DNA of 64,000 bases from Prevotella sp. (GCA_022769285.1 JALEKD010000010.1:1-64000); one strand, 5' to 3'. Positions 1 to 8,922 are shown, counted from the stretch's first letter. The notes: generated by a model from the sequence alone, not told the origin. Numbers and translations are program-made.

Positions 1-80
1 GAGGAGGAGACTCGAACTCCCACGATGCAATTATCACTACCCCCTCAAAGTAGCGCGTCTACCAATTCCGCCACCTCTCC
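1..80 (-). tRNA. tRNA-Leu (GAG), 3' end cut by window edge
   Basis: Read on the minus strand, the 5' acceptor GGAGAGG begins at 80. A leucine-type D arm and variable arm follow, then an anticodon loop TTGAGGG with anticodon GAG, and a T arm containing TTCGAGT. The last few acceptor bases lie beyond position 1. It is the third gene of a Gly-Leu-Leu tRNA transcript. Confidence 0.93.
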
Positions 81-103
81 AACAAAATATTCTGGATAAA
101 TAG

Positions 104-185
104 TGCCCAGAACAGGACTCGAACCTGCACGCCTGGCGGCACACGCACCTGAAACGTGCGCGTCTACCAATTCCGCCACCTGGGC
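104..185 (-). tRNA. tRNA-Leu (CAG)
   Basis: The acceptor strand GCCCAGG (185-179) pairs with TCTGGGC (111-105), and the discriminator A is at 104. The anticodon loop TTCAGGT gives CAG, and a long variable arm typical of leucine tRNAs is present. No CCA is encoded. It lies between the other two tRNAs. Confidence 0.95.
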
Positions 186-231
186 AATGGGAATATTCAT
201 TCCTTTTATCTTTGGCTTTATCCAGAATGTG

Positions 232-304
<73 letters not shown>

Positions 305-347
305 AACTATCATCGCTGTTGTGATGAGCATTTCTCTAAATGCGGTG

Positions 348-379
348 CAAAGGTAGCGCTTTTATTTTGCCCTTGCAAA
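348..379 (-). promoter_or_regulatory. Promoter of the tRNA operon
   Basis: On the minus strand, TTTG (379-376) is followed after 20 nt by TACCTTTG (355-348). This matches the Bacteroidota -33/-7 pattern and points at tRNA-Gly. Confidence 0.75.
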
Positions 380-445
380 CTTTTCCGAAGTTTTTTTTTG
401 AAAAATTGCATTTTATCTTCTATGTGGTGCCGGTGGTTGCGTCTA

Positions 446-464
446 CACCTTATTATATTATTAG
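446..464. repeat. AT-rich box, copy 1
   Basis: The box ACCTTATTATATTATTAG is a variant of the ATACCTTATTATATATA sequence found at six other intergenic sites here. On the minus strand it lies upstream of the tRNA promoter. Confidence 0.6.
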
Positions 465-511
465 CACCGTGCTGACGGCTGTCAGATGGGTGGGCATGGT
501 GGTGGAAGGTA

Positions 512-595
512 TCTGGAAATAGAGGACGGCCATCCGGAAGTTGCGGACGGCCGTCTGAAAGTTTGGTATGTGTATTCTAAAGTTTGGGATGAAGC
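512..595. repeat. 21-bp repeat array, four units
   Basis: Four imperfect units of exactly 21 nt start at 512, 533, 554 and 575. They share a GGAAGTT/GAAAGTTTGG core, and the first two also share GGACGGCC. The array is related in period and pattern to the one at 52777-52860. Confidence 0.75.
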
Positions 596-618
596 TGTCG
601 GGGGCCGGGGTGAGCTGG

Positions 619-1788
619 TTAGTCCATGCGGGCACGGTAATCGTCGTAGCCATACTCGCGGAGTGTTTCAAGTTGGCCGTTGGTGTGTAAGAGTGCTATC
701 GATGGGTGGCTGATACCGTTGAACAGGTTAGTCTTAACGGTGGTGTAGTGCAGCATGTCCTCGAAAATGACGTTATCGCCAACCTGGAGAGGGTGGGGAA
801 AACGCCAGGAACCCATGAAGTCGCCCGACAGACAACTGTTGCCCCCGATGCGGTACACACGGGGGTCGGCGGCATGGTCGTCCAACTGTAAGGACTCCGC
901 ATTACGGATGGCGGGCTGGTAAGGCATCTCCAGGCAGTCGGGCATGTGACAGGTAAAGCTGACGTTGACGATGGCCGTGCGTATGCTGCGGTTCTCCACG
1001 ATGTCTACCACCTGGGCCACGAGCGGTCCCGTCTGCCAGGCAAAGGCACTTCCCGGTTCGAGAATGATGTGCAGGTGCGGGTAGCGGTCGTGGAAACTAT
1101 GCAGGGTGCGTACCAGCAGGTCAGTATCGTAGTCGCGGCGCGTCATCAGATGGCCTCCGCCGAAGTTGATCCACTTAATCTGGCCGAACCAGGGGCTGAA
1201 GTGCTCCTCGATGTGGCTTAGGGTGCGGACGAAGACATCGGCCCCGCTCTCGCAGTGGCAATGGCAGTGGAAACCGCTGATGCCCTGAGGTAGCTGATGA
1301 GGTAGCTGGCTGGACATGACGCCAAAGCGGGTGCCGGGAGCGCAGGGATTGTAGAGGGCGGTGCCCACCTCGGAGTATTCGGGGTTGACACGTAGTCCCA
1401 GGCTGAGATTGGGGTTGGCGCTGAGGGCTCGGCTGGCCAGGCGGCTGTACTGAGAGAGCGAGTTGAATGTAAGGTGACTGGAACAGCGTGCTATATCGTC
1501 TATCTCATAGTCGGTGTAAGCCGGCGAATAGGTATGGGCCGGCGAGCCGAACTCCTCGAAGGCCAGGCGAGCCTCGGAGAGCGAGCTGGCGGTGGTGGCC
1601 CCGATGTATTCGCGGAAGATGGGAAACGTCTTCCATAGCGCGAAAGCCTTGAAGGCCAATATTATCTCGGCCCCGGAGCGCTGGGCCACGCTGGCGATGG
1701 TCTGTATGTTGCGGCGAAGCCTGCTCTCCTCTAAAATGTACGTGGGCCTACTTATCTCGTTAAACGTTGTAGAATCTACGGTTATCAT
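619..1788 (-). CDS. nspC: Carboxynorspermidine decarboxylase
   Basis: This PLP enzyme of the alanine-racemase-fold decarboxylase group removes the carboxyl group from carboxynorspermidine or carboxyspermidine, the last step of an alternative polyamine route. The 389-residue protein has the PLP lysine at K47 (LAFKAF), a phosphate-binding glycine stretch (NFGGGH), EPGSAF, and the catalytic-cysteine motif GNSCLSGDF near the C-terminus. The frame is open a further 31 codons upstream, but a TAnnTTTG box at 1825-1818 would put that extension outside the transcript, so I chose ATG 1788 (ATG 1806 is possible). The partner dehydrogenase is not in the window. Confidence 0.9.
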   Translation of the reverse strand: MITVDSTTFNEISRPTYILEESRLRRNIQTIASVAQRSGAEIILAFKAFALWKTFPIFREYIGATTASSLSEARLAFEEFGSPAHTYSPAYTDYEIDDIARCSSHLTFNSLSQYSRLASRALSANPNLSLGLRVNPEYSEVGTALYNPCAPGTRFGVMSSQLPHQLPQGISGFHCHCHCESGADVFVRTLSHIEEHFSPWFGQIKWINFGGGHLMTRRDYDTDLLVRTLHSFHDRYPHLHIILEPGSAFAWQTGPLVAQVVDIVENRSIRTAIVNVSFTCHMPDCLEMPYQPAIRNAESLQLDDHAADPRVYRIGGNSCLSGDFMGSWRFPHPLQVGDNVIFEDMLHYTTVKTNLFNGISHPSIALLHTNGQLETLREYGYDDYRARMD

Positions 1789-1817
1789 GTTGTCGTTGTT
1801 AATCATCAAAATCATTG

Positions 1818-1825
1818 CAAAGGTA
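1818..1825 (-). promoter_or_regulatory. -7 box of nspC
   Basis: TACCTTTG on the minus strand, about 30 nt upstream of the chosen start. No clear TTTG partner is visible at the usual distance. It helps decide the nspC start. Confidence 0.55.
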
Positions 1826-1844
1826 ATTTTTTTATCTCGTATCA

Positions 1845-1875
1845 TTGCAGATTTCATGGTTTTTTCATACATTTG
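1845..1875 (+). promoter_or_regulatory. Promoter of the ThiE/TenI-like gene
   Basis: TTG (1845-1847) and TACATTTG (1868-1875) are separated by 20 nt. The promoter is divergent from that of nspC. Confidence 0.6.
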
Positions 1876-1895
1876 CATCATAAAACAGTATGCAG

Positions 1896-2504
1896 ATGAA
1901 ACTTGTCATAATGACTAAGTCCACATTTTTTGTGGAAGAAGACAAAATACTTGCTTCGCTCTTTGACGAAGGCATGGATAGCCTGCACCTCTTTAAGCCT
2001 GGCTCCGAGCCGATGTACGAGGAGCGTCTGCTGACCCTACTTCCAGAAGACTGCTATCGTAAAATAACCGTCCACGGTCATTACTATCTGAAGTCGGAGT
2101 ACCGACTGGGCGGCATACATATAGACAACCCAGCCGAGCCGGTACCCGCGGGCTACAAGGGGCAGCTGGGCCGCACCTGTACAGCCATTGACCAGTTGCG
2201 GCAGATGAAGAAAAATTGTAATTATGTGTTTCTGAAGAATGTGGCCGACTGCATTGAATTTCCTGAAGAGCATGCTTCGTTTACCCCATTGCAGTTAGAG
2301 GCGGCCGCCAGTGCTGGTCTGATAGACAAGCACGTGTATGCCTTGGGCGGCATGAGCCTGGAGCGTATCCGGATGGCCCGCGACTTGGGCTTCGGAGGGG
2401 TCGTGGTGTGTGGCGACCTATGGAATAGGTTCGACATACATAGCCAGCTTGACTTCAAGGATTTAATCGAGCATTTCAGAAAGCTACGTAAGGCAATCAA
2501 CTAA
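1896..2504 (+). CDS. Thiamine-phosphate synthase/TenI-like TIM-barrel protein
   Basis: A 202-residue protein resembling the ThiE/TenI family, small TIM barrels that couple the thiamine pyrimidine and thiazole or isomerise the thiazole. Visible features are a barrel strand ending YALGGMS near the C-terminal phosphate site and GFGGVVVCGDLW as the last phosphate-binding strand, which is typical of the Bacteroidales version. Key synthase residues are not all evident, so a salvage or TenI-like role is as likely as synthesis. No other thiamine genes are nearby. An in-frame ATG two codons upstream (1890) is an alternative start. prs follows after 37 nt and may share the transcript. Confidence 0.7.
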   Translation: MKLVIMTKSTFFVEEDKILASLFDEGMDSLHLFKPGSEPMYEERLLTLLPEDCYRKITVHGHYYLKSEYRLGGIHIDNPAEPVPAGYKGQLGRTCTAIDQLRQMKKNCNYVFLKNVADCIEFPEEHASFTPLQLEAAASAGLIDKHVYALGGMSLERIRMARDLGFGGVVVCGDLWNRFDIHSQLDFKDLIEHFRKLRKAIN

Positions 2505-2541
2505 GCCAAACCACTTTAACATTATAAACGCAAAAAGAAAA

Positions 2542-3480
2542 ATGAGTGAGAAAAACTCTTTTTTGGTGTTCTCGGGAACAAGTACGAGATACCTGGCAGA
2601 GAAAATCTGCGCAAGCCTGAATTGTCCGTTGGGCAATCTAATTTTTACTAAGTTCTCTGACGGTGAGTTCGCTGTCTCCTACGAAGAATCGATACGTGGC
2701 CGCGATGTATTCTTGGTTCAGAGTACTTTCCCCAACTCAGATAATCTGATGGAGCTTCTACTCATGATTGATGCAGCCAAGCGCGCCTCGGCCAGACATA
2801 TCAATGCAGTTATACCGTACTTCGGCTGGGCCCGGCAGGACCGCAAGGACAAACCACGTGTAAGCATTGGCGCCAAGCTGGTGGCCGACCTGCTGAGCTG
2901 TGCCGGCGTGGACCGCGTGATAACCATGGACTTGCATGCCGACCAGATACAGGGATTCTTCAATGTACCCGTAGACCATCTGTATGCTTCTGGCGTGATA
3001 CTGCCGTACCTTCAGAGCCTGAAGCTCAAGGATCTGGTAATCGCCTCGCCCGACGTGGGCGGTAGCAAGCGTGCCAACTCGTATGCCAAGTACCTGGGCT
3101 GTCCGCTGGTGCTGTGCAACAAGACCCGTGCACGGGCCAATGTGGTAGAGAGCATGCAGATTATCGGTGACGTGAAGGGCAAGAATGTCGTAATCATCGA
3201 CGATATGGTAGATACGGCAGGTACCATCACCAAGGCGGCCAACATTATGAAGGAGGCTGGTGCTGCCAGCGTACGGGCGTGTGCCTCGCACTGTGTGATG
3301 AGTGGCCCGGCGAGTGAGCGTGTACAGGAGTCAGAACTGGAGGAAATCGTATTTACCGACTCTATCCCCTATACCAACCGCTGTTCTAAGGTTAAGCAGC
3401 TGTCGGTGGCCGACATGTTTGCCGAGACCATCCGTCGCGTGGTCGAGAACGAGAGTATTTCGTCTCAGTACTTGCTGTAA
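2542..3480 (+). CDS. prs: Ribose-phosphate pyrophosphokinase
   Basis: This enzyme makes PRPP from ribose 5-phosphate and ATP, feeding purine, pyrimidine, histidine and NAD synthesis. At 312 residues it has the usual class I length. Visible motifs are FSDGE, the flexible-loop stretch WARQDRKDKPR, the metal-binding DLHADQIQGFF, and the PRPP loop VVIIDDMVDTAGT. A TlpA-like gene begins at the base after the stop codon, suggesting co-transcription. Its product is used by PurF, encoded about 11 kb downstream. Confidence 0.97.
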   Translation: MSEKNSFLVFSGTSTRYLAEKICASLNCPLGNLIFTKFSDGEFAVSYEESIRGRDVFLVQSTFPNSDNLMELLLMIDAAKRASARHINAVIPYFGWARQDRKDKPRVSIGAKLVADLLSCAGVDRVITMDLHADQIQGFFNVPVDHLYASGVILPYLQSLKLKDLVIASPDVGGSKRANSYAKYLGCPLVLCNKTRARANVVESMQIIGDVKGKNVVIIDDMVDTAGTITKAANIMKEAGAASVRACASHCVMSGPASERVQESELEEIVFTDSIPYTNRCSKVKQLSVADMFAETIRRVVENESISSQYLL

Positions 3481-4023
3481 ATGAATTCTAAGCATATAGC
3501 CTTACTTGTGGGGGCATTAGGAGTCGGCCTGTGGCTGACCTCCTGCCGCCCCGGCAAGTTAAAGCCGCCCCAGGCTACCATTGCACATAAGATGCCGGTG
3601 GGGGCGGGAGAGAAGATAGTTGACATCGAGCTGACCGATATCCATCGCGACCGTGTGTCGCTACGTCGGCAGATAAGCCGCCACCGTTATACCGTTATTG
3701 ACTTCTGGGCCTCGTGGTGTGGCCCTTGTCGCCGTGAGGCTCCCGCGTACATTAATATATATAATGACTATAAGGACCGGGGACTGGGCTTCATCGGCAT
3801 CTCGCTGGATGACGATTATGATAAGTGGCAGGCTGGTATAGCGTCGCTGGAGCTGCCTTGGCCTCAGTATTCAGAACTGCGGGGATGGGACGAGAGTCTG
3901 GCGCGCCAATATGGGGTGTCGTCTATACCATATACCATGGTGACCGATAGTACGGGAACCATCGTGGCCCGTGGACTGTATAGCGACGAGCTGCGTAGTA
4001 CCATCAGCCAGTTGATGGACTGA
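3481..4023 (+). CDS. TlpA-like thioredoxin-fold lipoprotein
   Basis: A 180-residue envelope protein with a hydrophobic N-terminus ending in a lipobox-like LTSC (Cys22), so it is probably lipid-anchored facing the periplasm. The thioredoxin domain carries WASWCGPCRREAP, the redox CxxC of the TlpA/ResA group, and a cis-proline region SSIPYTM. It probably reduces or exchanges disulfides in envelope proteins. The start codon directly follows the prs stop, the only plausible start. The substrate is unknown. Confidence 0.85.
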   Translation: MNSKHIALLVGALGVGLWLTSCRPGKLKPPQATIAHKMPVGAGEKIVDIELTDIHRDRVSLRRQISRHRYTVIDFWASWCGPCRREAPAYINIYNDYKDRGLGFIGISLDDDYDKWQAGIASLELPWPQYSELRGWDESLARQYGVSSIPYTMVTDSTGTIVARGLYSDELRSTISQLMD

Positions 4024-4082
4024 TGGCAGACAGGGTGGGGGATCCACCCTTTTTATTTTAGCAGGACTTAATAATGTAAGAT

Positions 4083-5654
4083 ATGACTACCGAGTATCAG
4101 TTACGAGTACTGCCTCAGCAGGCAGTATCGGAGAGTGCCATCATAGACTATATCGCCCGTGAGAAGGGTATTGACGCCCGTACCGTCAGTGCGGTCAGGG
4201 TGCTCAAGAAGTCTATCGATGCCCGTCAGCGTACTATCTATGTAAATCTCAAGGTACGCGTGTATGTTAACGAGATGCCCGATGCCGATTATGTGCATAC
4301 CATTTATCCACAGGTGTCCGAGAAGCCACAGGTTCTGGTTATCGGCGAGGGTCCCGGAGGACTCTTCGCCTCGCTCCGACTGATAGAACTGGGTTACAAG
4401 CCCATCGTGATAGAGCGTGGCAAGGACGTGCATGATCGCAAACGCGATATGGCCCTGATTACGAAGACCCAGAAGGTGGATCCCGAGTCCAACTATTGTT
4501 TCGGAGAGGGCGGCGCCGGTGCCTACTCGGATGGAAAACTCTATACCCGTAGCAAGAAGCGCGGTAATGTAGACAAGATACTCAACGTGTTCTGTCAGCA
4601 CGGAGCCTCGACGGCCATCCTTGCCGATGCTCACCCCCATATAGGCACTGATAAGTTGCCCCGGGTGATAGAAAACATGCGCAATACCATTCTGGCAAGT
4701 GGCGGCGAGGTACACTTCCAGACCAAGATGACAGCCCTGATAACCCAGGGCGATGCGGTAAGGGGCGTGGAGACGGTAGACCTGCAGACGGGCGCCACCC
4801 GCAGTTGGTATGGCCCCGTCATCCTGGCCACCGGGCATAGCGCCCGCGATGTATATCGCTATCTCCATGACACCCAGGTAGAGATGGAGGCCAAGGGCAT
4901 CGCTGTAGGCGTGCGCCTGGAACACCCTGCACATCTGATAGACCAGATACAGTATCACAATAAGAACGGCAGGGGTAAGTATCTTCCTGCTGCTGAGTAC
5001 AGCATGGTTACTCAGGTCGATGGCCGAGGCGTATATAGCTTCTGTATGTGCCCTGGTGGTTTTGTCATTCCGGCGGCTACCGGTCCGGAACAGATAGTGG
5101 TCAACGGGATGAGCCCGGCTAACCGCGGTACGCAGTGGAGCAATTCGGGCATGGTAGTAGAACTTCGTCCCGAGGATGTTGAGGGCAATCCCGATGACAG
5201 CTTGCGTATAATGCGCTATCAGGAAGAACTGGAGCGCATGTGCTGGCAGCAGGGCAACCGCCAACAGACGGCTCCCGCCCAGCGCATGGCCGACTTTGTC
5301 AATGGGAGGCTCAGCTATGACCTGCCTGCCAGCAGTTATGCGCCCGGGCTTATATCCAGCCCGTTGCACTTCTGGCTTCCCCAGCCTATAGCGACCCGCC
5401 TGCGCGAAGGGTTCAGAACCTTTGGCCGCCAGGCTCATGGATTTCTGACTAACGAGGCTACCCTGATAGCGATAGAAACCCGTACCAGTGCTCCCGTTCG
5501 CATCCTGCGTGACCGCGAACGACTGATGCACGTACGCTTAGAGGGTCTTTTCCCCTGTGGCGAGGGTGCCGGTTATGCAGGGGGCATCGTTTCGGCCGGT
5601 GTTGATGGCGAGCGGTGTGCTGAGCAGTGTGTAGCGTATATGGCAACACTTTAA
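4083..5654 (+). CDS. FAD-dependent oxidoreductase of the COG2509 type
   Basis: A 523-residue protein with an N-terminal domain of about 80 residues, followed by a Rossmann dinucleotide site VIGEGPGGLFASLR (residues 86-99), an acidic end of the second strand (VIERGK), and a second FAD segment near the C-terminus (FPCGEGAGYAGGIVSAG). This layout matches a widespread family of uncharacterised FAD-dependent dehydrogenases conserved in Bacteroidota. Its substrate is not known. It lies between a TlpA-like gene and comEC, and its stop codon nearly abuts comEC. Confidence 0.8.
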   Translation: MTTEYQLRVLPQQAVSESAIIDYIAREKGIDARTVSAVRVLKKSIDARQRTIYVNLKVRVYVNEMPDADYVHTIYPQVSEKPQVLVIGEGPGGLFASLRLIELGYKPIVIERGKDVHDRKRDMALITKTQKVDPESNYCFGEGGAGAYSDGKLYTRSKKRGNVDKILNVFCQHGASTAILADAHPHIGTDKLPRVIENMRNTILASGGEVHFQTKMTALITQGDAVRGVETVDLQTGATRSWYGPVILATGHSARDVYRYLHDTQVEMEAKGIAVGVRLEHPAHLIDQIQYHNKNGRGKYLPAAEYSMVTQVDGRGVYSFCMCPGGFVIPAATGPEQIVVNGMSPANRGTQWSNSGMVVELRPEDVEGNPDDSLRIMRYQEELERMCWQQGNRQQTAPAQRMADFVNGRLSYDLPASSYAPGLISSPLHFWLPQPIATRLREGFRTFGRQAHGFLTNEATLIAIETRTSAPVRILRDRERLMHVRLEGLFPCGEGAGYAGGIVSAGVDGERCAEQCVAYMATL

Positions 5655-5666
5655 TGTCGCGGGCCT

Positions 5667-7181
5667 TTGATAGCGGGTACAGATTTTCAGCGTAAGAATC
5701 CGCTGTTCTTGACGGCAGTGTTTCTGATGGCGGGTATAGCCCTTGGCGATGTGCTGACTATTCCCGTCTGGCCGATATTCATAGCGATAGCCGTGCTGAT
5801 AGCCATAACGCTGTGGCTGCGTCATCCACAGATACAGAGTTTGTCGATTCATGGGGCCACCCTCTTGTTGGGTCTCTCGCTGATGCTGGTTGCCAAAGAG
5901 CATACCCCTGTGCTTCCCGCAGGCGAGTGTACGTACGAGGCCGTAGTGGCCTCGCAGCCTCAGGTCAGAGGCAAGGTTTACCGTTGTGACTTGTGGATAA
6001 TGGGCCACCATGGCCCTGTCAAGGTAAGGGCCTCGCTGCTGCGTAGTAGCCAGCTGGATAGCGATACCCTGCGTGTGGGTGACGGCCTATGGGCCCGTTC
6101 GGTTTTAGAAAACCCCGACAGTCTGCACCCTTATCATCAGACCAACTTTAATTCTTCTCGCTGGCTTCGGGTACACGACTATGCCGCTACGGTTTTCGTC
6201 TTTCAGCCGTGGTCGCGTAAGCAAGTGTCACTGAGTAAGTTGTCTCGGTTCGATAAAGTACGGCTGTCTGCAGTCCTGTGGCGTGTCCGTCTGGTACAGC
6301 AGTATGCGCGGCTGGGGTTGCGCGACCGCTCATTAGCGCTATTGGCAGCTATGACCTTGGGCGAGCGCTCGCTGATAGACAACTCGCAACAAGAGCAGTT
6401 CTCTGTATCGGGTGGTAGCCATGTACTTGCCCTGAGCGGATTACACCTTATTATAATATATACGCTCCTGACCCTCTTGGTGAACTACGTAGGTAGAAGC
6501 ATCCTGTCGCTGACGGGTGGCGTGGGTCGCGATGTAGTTAGGTTGGCTGGGCTGGTACTTACGTTGGTAGCCGTATGGTGCTATGTGGTCTTAGTAGGCA
6601 TGGGGCCCAGTGTGGTGCGGGCCGCCACCATGATATCTATCTATGGCATGGTCTCGCTGCTCAACCGCAACCATCTGTCGGTGAATACCTTGGCCTTCGC
6701 AGCCATCGTTATGTTGGTGGCTCACCCCCGTACCCTCTGGGATGTGAGCTTTCAACTGTCCTTTATGGCCGTGCTGTCCATCATAGCATTCACTCCCAAT
6801 AGGCGGTTACCCTTTGGTGTGTCCATGTTGTGGGTTACTGTTGCCGCACAGATAGGTACTGCGCCCCTGGTCATGTATTATTTCGGGCGGTTCTCCTGCT
6901 ATTTTCTCCTAACCAACTGTCTGGTTGTGCCGTGTACTACCTGTCTGCTCTATGGGGCCGTGGCCCTGTGGGCTGCCACCCCCATGAGTGCCGTGCAGCA
7001 CGCGATAGCCACCGGGCTGGCATGGGTGGCCGGGTTGATGGACAGGGGCGTGGCCTGGATAGCCTCGCTCCCCGGGGCATCGATCGATAACATTTGGCTG
7101 AGTACCACCCAGGTTGTGGCAATTTATGTGCTGATATTTTGTACGTATCGGATATTTTCTATAATTTTGCACAGCAAATGA
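5667..7181 (+). CDS. ComEC/Rec2-family membrane protein without the nuclease domain
   Basis: A 504-residue multi-pass protein. The N-terminal part (about residues 10-170) looks like the DUF4131 region: two membrane helices, then a soluble segment. The rest is the competence domain with many helices and the conserved ALSGLHL segment near residue 255. In naturally competent bacteria ComEC forms the inner-membrane DNA channel. The C-terminal metallo-beta-lactamase domain found in many ComEC proteins is absent. I used TTG 5667: no in-frame ATG occurs before the first membrane helix, and ATG 5727 would cut into it. It overlaps truA by 4 nt (ATGA). Confidence 0.82.
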   Translation: MIAGTDFQRKNPLFLTAVFLMAGIALGDVLTIPVWPIFIAIAVLIAITLWLRHPQIQSLSIHGATLLLGLSLMLVAKEHTPVLPAGECTYEAVVASQPQVRGKVYRCDLWIMGHHGPVKVRASLLRSSQLDSDTLRVGDGLWARSVLENPDSLHPYHQTNFNSSRWLRVHDYAATVFVFQPWSRKQVSLSKLSRFDKVRLSAVLWRVRLVQQYARLGLRDRSLALLAAMTLGERSLIDNSQQEQFSVSGGSHVLALSGLHLIIIYTLLTLLVNYVGRSILSLTGGVGRDVVRLAGLVLTLVAVWCYVVLVGMGPSVVRAATMISIYGMVSLLNRNHLSVNTLAFAAIVMLVAHPRTLWDVSFQLSFMAVLSIIAFTPNRRLPFGVSMLWVTVAAQIGTAPLVMYYFGRFSCYFLLTNCLVVPCTTCLLYGAVALWAATPMSAVQHAIATGLAWVAGLMDRGVAWIASLPGASIDNIWLSTTQVVAIYVLIFCTYRIFSIILHSK

Positions 7182-7915
7182 GACACCGTTATTTTATCTA
7201 TCTCAGCTTTGACGGCACAGCCTATCATGGCTGGCAGATACAGCCCAATGGCCTGTCTGTCCAGGAGGTGCTGCAGAGCCGATTGTCGACCCTGCTCAGA
7301 AAACCCGTTGAGGTGGTGGGCGCCGGTCGTACGGATGCCGGGGTACATGCCCGTACCATGGTGGCTCATTTTGATTGGGACGCGGAGATAGACGGAGTCC
7401 AGTTGGCTTATAAGCTCAACCGCATGATGCCGCGCGATATAGCCATTAACCGTATCGTAGAGGTCGAGCCTGGTCTGCATGCACGCTTTTCGGCCACCGC
7501 GCGTACCTATCATTATTATATTCATACTGCGCGCAATCCATTTTTTCGCCACTACTCGCTGGAGATGCCTTATAAGTTGGACTTTGAGGCTATGAACCAG
7601 GCCGCAGCTACGCTGACGGCCGTCAGTGACTTCGGGGCGTTCTGCAAGGCCGGGGCCGATGTGAAGACTACTCTCTGCACGCTGACCGAGGCTCGCTGGG
7701 AGCGTATGGAGGCCGACGGGCGATGGTGTTTTGTCATCACGGCCAACAGATTCCTGCGCAATATGGTACGCGCAGTGGTAGGCACCCTCATAGAGGTGGG
7801 CCGAGGACGTATGAGCCAGGCCGAATTTGCCCAGGTAGTGGCTTCGGGCACCCGCCAGAAGGCTGGCGAGAGTATGTCTGGGCACGCCCTGTTTCTGTGG
7901 GATATTAAATATTAA
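7178..7915 (+). CDS. truA: tRNA pseudouridine(38-40) synthase
   Basis: This enzyme converts uridines at positions 38-40 of the anticodon stem-loop to pseudouridine. The 245-residue protein has the catalytic aspartate at D53 in GAGRTDAGVHA and a conserved FLRNMVR segment near the C-terminus. The frame is open upstream, but the ATG overlapping the comEC stop gives the family's normal N-terminus (RYFIYLSFDGTAYHGW), so I chose it. A DMT transporter follows after 13 nt. Confidence 0.96.
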   Translation: MRHRYFIYLSFDGTAYHGWQIQPNGLSVQEVLQSRLSTLLRKPVEVVGAGRTDAGVHARTMVAHFDWDAEIDGVQLAYKLNRMMPRDIAINRIVEVEPGLHARFSATARTYHYYIHTARNPFFRHYSLEMPYKLDFEAMNQAAATLTAVSDFGAFCKAGADVKTTLCTLTEARWERMEADGRWCFVITANRFLRNMVRAVVGTLIEVGRGRMSQAEFAQVVASGTRQKAGESMSGHALFLWDIKY

Positions 7916-7928
7916 TTTTTAGGATACA

Positions 7929-8846
7929 ATGATGTGGTTAGTATTAGCATTCCTGTCAGCGGCGCTGCTGGGATGTTACGATTCATGCAAGAAAAAAGCG
8001 CTCAGTGGTAACGCTGTCATCCCCGTATTGTTTCTTAACACCCTGTTTTCATCACTTATATTTATCCCCTTTATCATCCTGTCGGCCAATACGGCCAGCC
8101 TGGACGGAACCATCTTCTATGTACCCGCCGGAGGCTGGGCGCTACATAAGTTTATCGTTCTGAAGAGTTGTATCGTCCTCTCCTCGTGGGTTCTTGGATA
8201 CTTTGCCATGAAGCATCTGCCCCTTACCATTGTGGGGCCGGTCAACGCCACGCGCCCCGTGATGGTCTTGATAGGTGCCTTGTTAGTGTTTGGCGAGCGA
8301 CTGAATGGCTGGCAGTGGTTAGGTGTGGCCTTCGCCATATGCTCTTTCTTCCTTCTGAGTCGTAGTGGCAAGAAGGAGGGCATAGACTTTAAGCATAATC
8401 TGTGGGTTTACTTCCTCGTGGGCGCTGCCGTACTCGGTGCCGTGAGCGGCCTGTACGACAAATATCTTATGGCACCTACCGGTGATGGTGGACGTGGCAT
8501 GGACAGTATGATGGTACAGAGTTGGTACAATATCTATCAGATGGCAATGATGGGTATAGCGCTGATAGTGTGGCGGTGGAAGCGGCTCGCCACGGAGAAG
8601 TTTCACTGGCACTGGTGTATCATACTGATTTCTGTGTTCCTGAGTGCGGCCGACTTTGTATATTTCTACGCTCTGAGTCTGCCGGGTGCCATGATATCCA
8701 TCGTGTCCATGGTGCGTCGCGGGTCGGTCATTGTCAGCTTTATGTGCGGGGCCATTTTCTTCCATGAGAAGAACTTGAAGTCTAAGGCCGTAGACCTGGC
8801 ACTTGTGCTGATAGGCATGATATGTCTGTGGATTGGCGGTCATTAA
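7929..8846 (+). CDS. EamA/DMT-family transporter
   Basis: A 305-residue protein with about ten hydrophobic helices in two repeats, as in the drug/metabolite transporter superfamily. The second half repeats the pattern of the first, and helices rich in small residues (VGPVNATRPVMVLIGALLVF) fit EamA domains. The substrate cannot be read from sequence. Two ATGs in tandem (7929, 7932) are possible starts. It follows truA closely and precedes dapA, which has its own promoter. Confidence 0.82.
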   Translation: MMWLVLAFLSAALLGCYDSCKKKALSGNAVIPVLFLNTLFSSLIFIPFIILSANTASLDGTIFYVPAGGWALHKFIVLKSCIVLSSWVLGYFAMKHLPLTIVGPVNATRPVMVLIGALLVFGERLNGWQWLGVAFAICSFFLLSRSGKKEGIDFKHNLWVYFLVGAAVLGAVSGLYDKYLMAPTGDGGRGMDSMMVQSWYNIYQMAMMGIALIVWRWKRLATEKFHWHWCIILISVFLSAADFVYFYALSLPGAMISIVSMVRRGSVIVSFMCGAIFFHEKNLKSKAVDLALVLIGMICLWIGGH

Positions 8847-8870
8847 AAAAATAAAAAATCTGGGCTCTCC

Positions 8871-8901
8871 TTTGACAAATGGGATAAAACTTGTAACTTT
8901 G
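8871..8901 (+). promoter_or_regulatory. Promoter of dapA
   Basis: TTTG (8871-8874) and TAACTTTG (8894-8901) are separated by 19 nt, an excellent match to the Bacteroidota consensus. The ATG is 22 nt downstream. Confidence 0.8.
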
Positions 8902-8922
8902 TCTACGAAACTATTCACTATT

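Larger units (their letters stand above)
305..618. other. Intergenic region without a gene
   Basis: This holds the tRNA promoter, an AT-rich box (446-464) and a four-unit 21-bp repeat array (512-595). Short reading frames through it are products of the 21-nt periodicity. I see no protein gene. Confidence 0.7.

Noticed and set aside
512..595. A CRISPR array.
   Set aside because: Units of 21 nt are contiguous with no spacers, imperfect, and only four long; no cas genes are in the window.
4101..5531. A 476-codon open frame antisense to the FAD oxidoreductase gene.
   Set aside because: It is a shadow of the coding strand; the plus frame has a clear Rossmann motif and family length, and the antisense frame lacks recognisable domains.
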